From assembly GCA_008828725.1 (NCBI GenBank), contig MEHQ01000321.1:953746-1017745 (forward strand): a stretch of DNA of 64,000 nucleotides. Reading direction: 5' to 3'. This DNA is from Saccharina japonica (lineage: Eukaryota; Sar; Phaeophyceae; Laminariales; Laminariaceae). This document shows, in pieces, positions 42,543 through 53,100 of this stretch. The translations under genes were made by a program, and so were the position numbers. The first letter of the stretch is position 1; the number at the start of each line of letters is the position of its first letter. Under the pieces are notes generated by a model, which was not told the DNA's origin, ran no database searches, and worked only from the letters and a program-made list of their open reading frames with translations.

Positions 42543-42773
42543 TTACGGGGGACCATAGTAAACACTAGTAAGTAGGACCTACGTTACGCATAAAAACCTA
42601 TATATTTCCCTATTTTTAGTAACAATATTTGGTCCTGTTTACTAATACGGAGGGCCATAGTAAATAGGACCAAATACTGTTACTAAAAACATGTAAATAT
42701 ATAGGTTTTTGTGTGTACTGTACCTATTTACTATGGTCCCCCGTTATAATGTTTACTATGGTCCCCCATAATA
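42543..42773. mobile_element. Two family D elements, overlapping end to end
   Basis: First copy starts TTACGGGGGACCATAGTAAA and ends GGTCCTGTTTACTAATACGG. The second starts ATACGGAGGGCCATAGTAAA and ends TTTACTATGGTCCCCCGTTA, followed by an extra half-end. Both have inverted termini and AT-rich cores. Confidence 0.75.
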
Positions 42774-42779
42774 GTTCAT

Positions 42780-43080
42780 GTTGCAGGGTGAAAGCCGTAC
42801 GATTTGCATTGATCTATGACAAGTTTCCTGGGTTGGATCTGTACTACACAGATCGTGCACAGCATCTCACAACGGCAGGTAAGGATCTAGATGGTATATC
42901 TGTAGATGATCTATCTGTAGATGATCCATCTGTAGGTGATTTATCTGTAGGTGATCTATCTGTAGGTGATCTATCTGTAGATGATCTATATGTAGATGAT
43001 CTATATGTAGGTGATTTATCTGTAGATGATCTATCTGTAGACGATCTATCTGTAGACGATCTAGATCTGTCCGAGGTGTG
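42780..43080 (+). repeat. GATCTATCTGTAGATGATCT array, copy 2
   Basis: After GTGAAAGCCGTACGATTTGC and GGGTTGGATCTG, about twelve 15-bp units of ATCTGTAGATGATCT type run from 42887 to 43070 and end CCGAGGTGTGGATG. It matches the order in the shorter copy at 28020-28290. Confidence 0.75.
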
Positions 43081-43950
43081 GATGGATTCCGAAGGAAGGG
43101 GGGCTCGCACAACGAAAATGGCCGGGTTGGGAAGGTCTACCCGTAGTCGAGATAAGACGCATCGCTGGGCGCTGTTTGCACTTCTCCCGATGTGGAAGAA
43201 TCAGCTCGGTAATTCGTGCGGGTGTGTTTGTTACCGTTCGTGTTGGATATCGAACGAAAATCGAGTTCGATACGATGCCGATAAACAAAAAAAGAGGGCT
43301 GGGCACTGGCTGACTCAGTCAGTAGTAGCGATTATACGGTAGTCAAAACCAATCAGTATACCGGATGGCAGCAGTATACTGTCTCTCGTCTCTCCTCTCT
43401 CCTCCCGACACGCATTTGGCGGGTTTCCGGACGATAATATGGCGTGTTCCTTGGATGTACATAACGTAAGACCTCCTGGCGAAAATACTGGCCGGGCCAA
43501 TCAGTAGACTACTACTGCCAGTACATACTGTGCCAGCGCCCAGCCCTGAAAAAAAAACGCCTATTATACGAGCATTATCAATCGATACGATCTCGATATT
43601 TGATAGATTTGAAGCTTTCGTTCAATATCTGCATAGAAAAACGCGGGAGCCAGAGGGGATGGAGGGCAAAACACGTTCGACAATACCATACATCGAAAGT
43701 TCGATACTTGATACTTCAACATACTGGTATCGAATTTTTCGATATCATATCCCACACAAACCTGTTCACTACTTGCTGCGTGTGTGCACTGCTGTTTATA
43801 CTTCGAAGTACATACGCACACCTGGTACGAGAATATACAGAGGTATATACAAGGTTCCCCCGAGGGAGTCGCAAAGCTGGAAAGGAAAAACACAGCACGC
43901 CGTTCAATCCTCGTATTACATATACATACTTCGAAGTATAGTATAAATAG

Positions 43951-44140
43951 TACAGAACACCTAATAAGAATCATGCTACCGTATATATGTATAAATAGTA
44001 AGAAAGCCAGGCTGAGATTCAGAGGAAAAACCATAAATTCGGGAGTCGTTATCTCGAAAGTAGTGTAGAAAGAAGCACCCTCTCTTAACTAAGAAATCCA
44101 GCCTTGGATCAGATTTCCTGTTTCTTATTAGGTGTCCTGT
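43951..44140. mobile_element. Family C element
   Basis: TACAGAACACCTAATAAGAA to TTTCTTATTAGGTGTCCTGT, with GCCAGGCTGAGATTCAGAGG and TCGTTATCTCGAAAGTAGTG inside. It carries a short ATATATGTATAAATAG insertion near its left end. Confidence 0.75.
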
Positions 44141-44325
44141 ACTGGTACCTGGTATGTACCAGCTACAAACTCGTACTTAATTAAGCCACCGCGGGCAAGA
44201 GCGAAGAACATAAAAAATGTATTGAAAGCTTAAAAAGCTACGTAAAGAAGAAAAAAATAAGCCGCGGGGCAAGTAACCGGTAAAACTATGAATAACACCG
44301 ACCAGCCCCAGCGAGTTTATAGTTA

Positions 44326-44713
44326 CAGTGGGAGTCCCCCAATAAGGCGGTACCCCTATAAGGCGGTATCCCGATACAAGGCGATCAAAATCGCTTGGTG
44401 CGACTGGAGAATCGCACTCATAACCTGGAATGAATAAGGCACCTTCCCTCCATAAGGGCCCGTTTTAACGATGAAAAAAAAAAAATCAATTTGGAAAAAA
44501 AAAAAAAAAACGCTTTTCATTGGTCAAAACCCGCACCACCACCCAAGATTATACCCCAAGATCCTAATCTTTGGTGCTGGTGCGTGTGTTGACCAATGAA
44601 AAGCGAATTTGAATTTTATTTTTCCCAAATTGAATTTATTTCATATTCGTTAATATGGGCCCTAAGGCGGCCATATTACTCTGGCACACGACCGCCTTAT
44701 TGGGGAACCCCTG
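44326..44713. mobile_element. Family M element carrying a nested family L copy
   Basis: Left end CAGTGGGAGTCCCCCAATAA followed by GGCGG. Right end CCGCCTTATTGGGGAACCCC followed by TG; the two are inverted repeats. The L copy at 44456-44662 sits inside with TAA on both sides. A CAG-initial TIR is reminiscent of pogo-type elements, but the right flank does not show a clean TA. Confidence 0.5.
44456..44662. mobile_element. PIF/Harbinger-like MITE, family L, copy 2
   Basis: 207 bp, GGGCCCGTTTTAACGATG to TATTCGTTAATATGGGCCC, flanked by TAA on each side. It is in reverse orientation to copy 1: its left end matches the right end of that copy. The central block GGTGCTGGTGCGTGTGTTGA corresponds to the reverse complement in copy 1. 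Confidence 0.7.
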
Positions 44714-44724
44714 CCGTATTATAA

Positions 44725-44847
44725 TTACGGGCGACCATAGTGAATAGGACCAAATATTGCGAGTAAAAATAAGGAAATATGTGCGTAGCTTTTTGTCTGT
44801 ACCCTGAGTCCTGTTTACTGCTGTTACTACGTACGGTCTCCCGTAAT
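44725..44847. mobile_element. Family D element
   Basis: TTACGGGCGACCATAGTGAA to GTACGGTCTCCCGTAATAG, immediately after family M. The core GAGTAAAAATAAGGAAATAT matches other D copies. Confidence 0.65.
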
Positions 44848-45029
44848 AGTTCTACGTGCATCATGTATACGAGTGCGACACGAGTCGGGTTGTTGGCTGT
44901 TGGGTATGATCCGCGCGTGAAACTTCGAGTACATTACGCAGTTTTAGCATTAATACGCCGAAGCTCCGAAGTAGTTTACTAACATATCGCGTGAAACTTC
45001 GAGTTTATTTAGCAGTAGCAGTAAGTAGT

Positions 45030-45540
45030 ACCCGTTGGTCTTTCGCCTTCGTTTCGTGATCCCGCGAAAGTGCTCTCACTGCCTGTACGTACGAATGATA
45101 AGAATAGGTTGTGCATTGTAAAGCAAAGTAAAGCAAGGTGCCAACGACACACCCGTAACACACCCCGCGGCAGGAAGACTCTGTTCTCAACGCCGCGCCT
45201 TGCACGTGGTTCTGCCGGGGGGGGGGGGGTGCTACTCATGTCGTGGACGGCCGTAGTCGTATGACCATAGACCCTCGCATCCCTACAATGCCGGGACGGA
45301 GCACGTTAGGTTTTCACCAACCAGGCAGGCATTGGTTGCACCAAGCGCGAAGGGCCGTGAGGTATTGGGCGAGTCGCATGAAGAGTAAGCTGCATCTTGG
45401 TAAGAATCGCCTATCGGGCGGACTTGCATATGGAAGACAGCCTCCAATGAATTGATTTCATTTCTGGTGCGGCCAGTTCCAGGGGGGAGGTGTTAAGGCC
45501 ACGAGTACGAGACAAGCGGCATTCATGATGCATATATGTA
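45030..45540. mobile_element. Repeat K interrupted by a family B element
   Basis: K blocks (TTTCGCCTTCGTTTCGTGAT, CTGCCTGTACGTACGA, AGGTTGTGCATTGT, CCGCGGCAGGAAGACT) precede 45215, and another K block (AGTACGAGACAAGCGGCATT, CATGATGCA) follows 45490. In the copy at 47690-47970 the same blocks are not separated by B. Confidence 0.65.
45219..45490. mobile_element. Full-length family B element
   Basis: About 270 bp: a G run, GTGCTACTCATGTCGTGGAC, CATAGACCCTCGCATCCCTA, CCAACCAGGCAGGCATTGG, CCGTGAGGTATTGGGCGAGT, AAGAGTAAGCTGCATCTTGG, GCGGACTTGCATATGGAAGA and AATGAATTGATT. The same blocks are in the copy at 60490-60765. Other B copies are shorter, most sharing the G-run end. No coding frame. Confidence 0.7.
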
Positions 45541-45885
45541 TAGTTATGTTTGTGAAATTTTCGCACTTTTCGCAACTTTTCTCTTCGCGCGAGCGCTTTT
45601 CGGCAAAACGCTAAGTACCCCGACACCGGAGGCCCGGCCGGACACATTGGTCGAGGTTTGGGCTCGATCCGAGCTCTGTGGCTCGCGTGGCGGGCGCTCG
45701 AAGTTTTTTTTCCCTCGGGAGTGAATAAGCCGATTTCCCGGGTTTTCTGCATGAGGCCCTGTTTTTGTCCAGTCGTGCGTTTTTTGTGCGTTTCTTGCCG
45801 AGAGCACGGGAGCACACACGAACAGCAGTAGCACCACAGAGAGCGTGTTACAAACAGTGCAACCTCAATGTTACAACCCTACCGC

Positions 45886-45886
<1 letters not shown>

Positions 45887-45928
<42 letters not shown>
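45887..45928 (+). repeat. (CAG)14 trinucleotide repeat
   Basis: Fourteen uninterrupted CAG units between ACCGCC and GCATCACACC. Confidence 0.95.
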
Positions 45929-45929
<1 letters not shown>

Positions 45930-46055
45930 CATCACACCATGCATGCGCGTGCCTCAGATCCGTGCTGTACCGTGACGAGTTGCTTTTGTCGAAGCCTGCG
46001 ATTTTCCTCATGGTATCATACCAGTACCTGCAGATCGATGCTCATGTACGAATCT

Positions 46056-46132
46056 CTCCGCTGTCCCGAAATGTAAGAAACTTTTGTTTATTAAAACTAT
46101 ATATAAACTGTCGTTACTTTTCCGGACAGAGT
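46056..46132. mobile_element. Family F element
   Basis: GCTGTCCCGAAATGTAAGAA on the left and CTTTTCCGGACAGAGTG on the right are imperfect inverted ends; the centre is AT-rich. Confidence 0.5.
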
Positions 46133-46199
46133 GATACAACACTGTGCGCCTCGAAGGCAGATCTGTGGTGTGCTGTTGTTGCTTCGTACGAGTAGTTGC

Positions 46200-47500
46200 T
46201 TTCATAGGAGCCAGCAATCCGTTACCAAACGACACCACCACCACCACCACTCTTCTGCCCGCTGCTGCTGTTGATGGGCTCCATGTGTCATGCGTACGTG
46301 CCAGAATAACGCTCATCTGCGCTGTAGTGCTGTGGCTAGCTGTGTCTATCGGAGCCTACCGTCCATAATCCACACCATCTATCTACGAGTACTCTTTTCT
46401 GTTCTGCTGCTGTGTATGACAGAGCTACGCCCACTCTGGCTGGAAATGAATGACCGCTTTTGAATACCACGATACATCAAACAACATGCAACGAACACAA
46501 GCAACGCCACAGCCCCGGAAGAAGCACAAGCAGCAGACGTGCCTGTGGCGGATCCACCGTATGCTGCTGTGGCTATTAATTAGTGGTTGCTTCATCGCAG
46601 GCTCGCATCCATCATCAGGCACCACCACCTCTCTCTCTCTTCTACTGCTGTTGTTGCTTGCTGCTGTGCTTGCATCACGTATATATGTGCGGCCGTCGTT
46701 TGTCTGACGCGGGCCGCGACAAATAATCGTGTACGTAGCAGTACGTACATGGAAAACGTATCTTTGAAAATATAGGCAAACGGTCACCATGCACGATTCT
46801 ATGCTCGAAGGCTTGAGTTCGATCCTTGGCGATGACTGCGTATGATACTCTTTTTTTTTATTGTACGTAACCCAGACCCCCATAATATAAGACAGGAAGC
46901 ACACAAAAATCAAGTGGATTTCTCAGGCAGGTGTGGTCGACACTTTCAGCCCCTTCTTCGGTGCATCCTTTTCTACTTCTTCTGTAAATATGTTATTATC
47001 TCACCACTACTCTGTACGAGTACTGTGTTCCATGTGTCACGTGTGCGTGCGTGTGCGGTGTGTGCCGTGTCATGCGCGTGTGTGCAGCGTGTCACGCTTT
47101 TGTAGGATTTTCAAACGTTTTTTTTGTCGGGAGTTCTATCTCTCGGTTTTGTGCGGGATAGACCTTTCCTTACCTTGAGCGCCACAACAATTAAATATGT
47201 TACGAGTATTTCAATATATTGACAAATACGTTTGACGGGATCATTCACAAATCTCTAAGAACGATCGAGTCAATAGTATCGGTTCCACCATATTTCCGAG
47301 TATGTTTATCTCCAAAAATGCAGGTGTTGTAGTTCTAAAAAGGTCTACATATTTATTTATGAACCGCAATACGAGGATATTTCTTAACATACATGTATAT
47401 ATAGCATGTGCTATTAATACGTACCAGGTATACAATATGATATGTGTATCATACAACATCGCATGCTGTTATTTTAATATTAATAGTAGGTTTTCGATTC
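46200..47500. other. Intergenic; no convincing gene
   Basis: Two opposed open frames (46450-46707 plus; 46425-46913 minus) overlap. The plus frame is short with two hydrophobic stretches, but neither has a recognisable domain or a supporting splice structure. Confidence 0.4.
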
Positions 47501-47509
47501 GCCCTTGCG

Positions 47510-48120
47510 CCACTCCCCCAGTCACGTCCCGGAGGGGAACCTTGTATCATATATGCCTGAGCTTGAGAAACAGCGGCGAGTAATAAGCGCGAAAATATTT
47601 AAGGGGTTGTCGCGACAGGGAACCAAAATATGCCGACTACCCTATTCACCGCCTGCAACCCCCGCCAACCTGCAAGCAACCTGCAAGCAAACCCCTTTGC
47701 CTTTCGCCTTCGCTTCCTTCGTGATTCCGTGAAAGTGGACTGCCTGTACGTACGATTAGGTTGTGCATTGTGCATGCGTACGATATGCGTATGCTCGTAC
47801 AAAGCAAGGTGTCACCAACACACCCACAACCCAAAACACACGCCGCGGCAGGAAGACTGTACGCGACACCTCGCAATACACGTCGTATATACGAGTAAGC
47901 CTGCCCCGAGGGAAAGCTACGAGCTCGTAAGGCCACCAGTACGAGACAAGCGGCATTCATGATGCACAATGCATGCCTGAGCTTGAGAAACAGCGGCGGG
48001 TGAGCGCGAAATTTTTTACGGGGTTGTCGCGACAGGGAACCGAAACATGCTGACAATGTTTGCCGTCTGCAACCCCCACAACCTGCAAGCAACCTGCAAG
48101 CAACCTGCAACCTACCGCCG
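47510..48120. repeat. Repeat K copy flanked by duplicated segments
   Basis: CTGAGCTTGAGAAACAGCGG, GGGGTTGTCGCGACAGGGAA and CTGCAAGCAACCTGCAAGCA occur at 47555-47690 and again at 47970-48100, on either side of the uninterrupted K copy (47690-47970). Confidence 0.6.
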
Positions 48121-48321
48121 TATGGCCTACCAGTATATATGTACGTAGCGCGTAAAAAAATATGCTTTCAGCAAGCAAAGGGGCCGCTCTTTTGTGGAAG
48201 CGTCAAGCCCTGCTCTCTTGTCCAGCTGCCAGAGCATATACGTAGAAGTATACTATTTCATACGAAGTTTTAGTGTACGTGGGCGGTCAGTCAAGGGGTC
48301 ATACCGCGGTATCATACGTAC

Positions 48322-48422
48322 GTCCTACGAACCTGGTACCACTCTGGGCGGAAATATAATAACTGCTTGCACTCTGATTTCAATACCAAACGTTGCTTAT
48401 ATTTCCGGACAAAATGGTATAC
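48322..48422. mobile_element. Family F element, clear copy
   Basis: GGTACCACTCTGGGCGGAAA TAT at the left and ATATTTCCGGACAAAATGGT at the right are inverted repeats over about 20 bp. About 100 bp in total. Confidence 0.65.
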
Positions 48423-48479
48423 CAGTAGTAGTTGCACAGATGCTCCTACTCGAAGTACCTGGGAGTACTCGTACGTAAA

Positions 48480-48800
48480 TAAAGTATACCCGAGTTAAAT
48501 ACTTACACTTCCAAGTGGGTACTTCGTGTGCTCGCAGTATTTGGCTGCATGTACTGCGGGATATGATACTGCGAGTACTCGAAGTACCTGGAAGTACGAG
48601 TACGCAAATGAAGTATTTCCGAGAGAAAATACTTACACTTCCAAGTGGGTACTTCGTGTACTCGCAGCATTTGGGCTTTATGTACTGCGGGACATGATAC
48701 TGCGAGTACTCGCAGTAAAATAGTATTTCGAGATGTTGTACGTACGAGTACTGCGGATACTGCCATACCATTATGTACTCGCAGTATAAAACGTATACGA
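48480..48800. repeat. GTACTCGCAGTA-rich repeats
   Basis: Two units of about 130 bp contain ACTTACACTTCCAAGTGGGT, ACTTCGTGTACTCGCAG, GTACTGCGGGA and ATGATACTGCGAGTACTCG. They are dense in the palindrome CGAGTACTCG. Confidence 0.65.
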
Positions 48801-48839
48801 CGTACTGGGAGCATGTGTGTGTGCATGTGTGCATATGCT

Positions 48840-50160
48840 GTACCAGGTAGGTGCAATTGCATATATTAATAGCACTTGCTCGCTTTTGCCCCATCTGACA
48901 TGGGCGGGAGACGGGAGACCCGAAAATCCAAAACCCAAACCAAATGCTACCCCTGGTACCATGTTTATTGGGGTTCGTTCAAGGGGACGCCGACAGGAGG
49001 TGTCGGCGCAAACAACGATCAGACCGCCGCCAACACCTGTACGCAAGACAGGAGAAGGGTAGCCGGCCAGGAAAAACTTGGTAACAGCTGCTGTTGCTCC
49101 CGGGATCCACCATCCGGCGTTGGCCAGTGAGCGAGTCGAGAGGAAGATCCGCTTGCGTATCGCACACGTGTGGACGCAAAAGCAAGTCCGGCCGTGCACG
49201 ACTTGAGGAAGAACACGAAATTCCATTCAAAAAAACAAATATCGTGCCGAGCATGCCCAGGGGCAAAAGTCATACAGAGAGCTCACACAAGCCGGCATGG
49301 GGTGCCTGCTGGTTGGAACGTGGGCATACCTTGTGTAGGGGGTGGGCTGGGTGCTGGTATCCTAGCTGAAGGCCTCGCGACGACGATGCTTGAAGCTGTT
49401 CGTCGGCGGAGCTATCCGATCCGGTGGGGGCGAACCAGGCAAGGGTCTTCAAGTCTCTTTCCCTGTGTCTGCCGCCGTACGAGCTTCTCGGTCTTTCGAC
49501 TCTGGATTGAGGACACGGACTGGACTCCCCGGTGACTGTCCTGTTGATCCCCTGAGGCAAGCCGGTGGAGGGTGGTGCTTGACCCGATGTGTGCTAGTCG
49601 CTAGTCGAGGCTGGCTTGACAGGGACAGGAAGAACGGGACAAGGGAGAAGGGAAGGTTGTGTGCTCTATGGGCAGACCAGGACCGCCGCTGCTGCTGCTA
49701 CTTTGTATCGCCGCATGACTTGTCGTCGGTAGCCTATTCCGTCGGTCAACAATATTTTTGGAGTACGTCCCGTGCGTAGTATTTAGGATGTTTTTGGCGT
49801 TTCAGCCGTTTCATGTTATTCTGGCATATTCAAACGGCACCGACGACGACAGCAGTAGTAGTTCAACGCTTGGTACACGTAAACACACGCGTTGGCTGCT
49901 GCTGCTGAAAGCAGTAAAACCTATACGCTTGTGACGCTTGAGACAAGCACACATAGCACCCGGTTCCTCCTCGCGGACCTCGTTTTACGATACATAGGAA
50001 GGTACTACTTCAACCGTTGCCTTTGAAGTACTACCATCATCATCATCGTCATCGTCCTCGACGGCACCATACCGATCCACGAGGCCTGTGCTGGTAGCTG
50101 CGACGCATAGCTGGAGTTTTGACGCAGCCTTGGGGCGGTCGAAAACTTCGCGACGGCGAG
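48840..50160. other. Region before the phosphatase gene
   Basis: Moderately GC-rich with many overlapping short frames on both strands but none that I can assign. It would contain the promoter and 5' UTR of the gene starting at 50165. An in-frame TGA at 50120 precedes that start. Confidence 0.45.
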
Positions 50161-50164
50161 AGTG

Positions 50165-53100
50165 ATGCCGATGGAGGACGGAGAAGGCCGCGCAGAAGCG
50201 GAGGCCGCCGCCCCGGGGCCACCGCCGCCCGCCGGCATTGCATCACCAAGGGCTTCCAATAGCTCGGCCAGCAGTAACGAGGCGGCCGATGTGCCCTCCA
50301 ACGCCCTGCCGAACCTTGCTAAGCCGGCTGACGGCATCCCTGCCCAGGTCGGAAGGTACGATTTGCACGAGCAACTACTGCTATTAATAGTACGTACGTA
50401 CGTGCGATAACTACTACGTCGTATTGCTGTATGGTACGTATGCAGGTTGGTATTTCTCGGAAAGGTGGTTGGTACCCCCACGAGAAGTTTTGCTGAAGGA
50501 CGAAAAGCGATGTGTCGTGTTTGCACGTATAACTACAGTAACTAGTACTGATCCCGGAATTGATGTGTTTCATTGAATACGCATAGAAAGTACGAGTAGA
50601 GCGCAGACATGCGTCGGTGGTATACTCGTCGGCATGGCAATTTTAAAAGCATGGCCGTGCATGGCAATATCCGTCGGTGCCATCCTCTGACTCTGCCGCG
50701 TGGTCGAGAGGTCGGGAGGCCCCACCCTATCTACTCGTGGTATTTAAGGGTCTTCGCCGGGATCGAACGTTCAGTGATGGCTGTCTTTGTACGTACGTAC
50801 ATACTTACGCATAGCGTAGGGGGGGGGGCGTGTTGATTAATCATGCAGACGCTTCTGCAGCTGGAAATCGTGCTTAAAAGCGTTATCGTCCCGTTGGCCC
50901 TGGTGCCATCCAGAAGGGGTCACCGGCCAGTACTGCTGTATTTTTTCTTCTCGAGGGACATAGCAATCGTATGACCGATGTACCGACAGATCGGGGAAAC
51001 TCACAGGTACCGAGATACTTTCACATTTTTATAGCAAGTCGCATATGCTTCGTATTCTCGTAAACTTGTACGTAGCACTGTCGTTAGGGGAACAATATAC
51101 TTGGAATTAGAGTCAAATGTATGTTTATGTGCAGTGCATTCCTAAAAAGTTCAAGAGGTACAGCAGCAATAGCAGTGGTTTCTCTGTAGTGCCGGTCTAA
51201 TAGTGCCGACTGTCCTATATAGCAACGGTAAAAAATCGATTGGCACAGATGGGGTTCGTAAAGTGGCGGTTGTGAGGAATAGTGCCGGTTGCCGCTATAG
51301 TGCCGGTACTGTTGGCTGGCGTTTGCCGGCACTACGAATAGAGGGGCCACTACGTCCTGTAAAGCAATTCGAGTGCGTACGGTGGTAACACCTTGGTCGT
51401 TGTTTGCTGTCTTTCCTCTCCGCCTCCTCCCCCCCTGCTCCTAAACCTGTCAGAAACACCCGTAGCCTACGTACTGCAAATCAAGATTCAGCGCAACAGC
51501 AATATAACACTTGTCCTGTCGATGAGCAATGTGCGCCCAACATACTTTTGAGCTTGGGCGGGTCGGCTCTTCTCGCCGATGGCATTCGCAGCACCTCACC
51601 CTTGCCCCGAACGACACCATTGCATAACAGCAGCACTAGAGCGACATCAGGGTTGGGTTTCGGGCCATTTACTTGTAGATGCATTTCTCGATCGTAGTGT
51701 CACCTGACCTGTGAGATGAACCAGCTCTACCCGTATTCGCAACCTACCGCCGTAGCCTCGTCGGTCGCAATGCATTGGTTGGGGAAAGCCTTCGGGGACG
51801 TGGGAACCTACTGATGTACGTAAAAGGTGGAGCTTGGCGAGCTACTGAACTGTGTGCTATGATGTGATATGTCTATCGCCAGATATGGCAGCAGCGTTTT
51901 GAAGGACACACACACATGCATACCTGGCACAACAGTACAGTAGTTATTGAAAGCATGCGATATCGACACCAAAAATAGCGCTTCCCCTCCGGAGGGTACG
52001 AATCGAAACATGTGCTCGTATTTATCAGACCTCCTCACGGGTCATGACCGGACCCGCGGATCGGATCGGGTCCGGAAGTTTGTGAAATATCACAGGTCGG
52101 GTCGGGTCGGGTCGGGTCGGATCGGGCCAGGAGGTTTCCAAACTCTCACGGGCTGGGTCGGGTCACCCATACCCGATCCAACCCGACTTAACCCGCGAGG
52201 TTTGACCCAACCCGTGAATAACCATGGTGTATTTATACGGTGTATGACCCCAAAATCAACTGGTTCCGACAGATGGACTACTGCAGCTTGCACAGTGTGA
52301 AAGGTGTCACGTAGTTGTTTGGGTTGCGCTAGAAATTTTGAAGCTCGGCGATTTCAGGGACGCGCTTACACGAAACTTTCTGTGACACACGCGCGTCTTT
52401 GTGTTGTTCATTTTGTTTATGTTTTGTATTTTGCAGGACCCGGCGCTCGAGCTCTGTGGTGGTGTACCCCGAGCAAGAAGATGTCGGCAAGCCGAAGATG
52501 TTCGCGCGGCAGTCCTTCATCGTGTCGGGGGAAGAGGAGGAGATGGCTGAAACCATTCTCAAGGCTCGACAGCTGGGTGAGAGAGAGGGGGAGGGGGGGG
52601 AGGGAGAGGAAGAGGGGGAGGAGNTTTATGTGTGTACCGTAGGCTATTTACTAGTATTACTAGTGCTTACTATGGTCCCCCGTAATAAACCGGCACTACC
52701 CGTATAGACTTCTTAAGAGGGAACACTACTACTGTAGACGCTTGCTACGATTTTTTTTTTTTTTTTTTTTCGCTGAAAAGTGTTCTGAATGATCGGGCGG
52801 GCTCCTTATAGCCCATTCAGAACTGAAACAAAAAATACCACACTAATTCCAAGTAGTTTGTCCCCAAATATGTGGGACCAGTTCTTAACCCATTCAGAAC
52901 TGAAACAAAAAATACCACACTTATTCCAAGTAGTTTGTCCCCAAATATATGGGACCAGTTCTTAACCCATTCAGAACTGAAACAAAAAATACCACACTAA
53001 TTCCAAGTAGTTTGTCCCCAAATATGTGGGACCAGTTCTTAACCCATTCAGAACTGAAAAAAATGTCCCACACTTATTCCAAGTAGTTTGTCCCCAAATA

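Noticed and set aside
46800..46835. tRNA-like B-box sequence (GAGTTCGATCC)
   Set aside because: No A box, acceptor stem or cloverleaf could be built around it.
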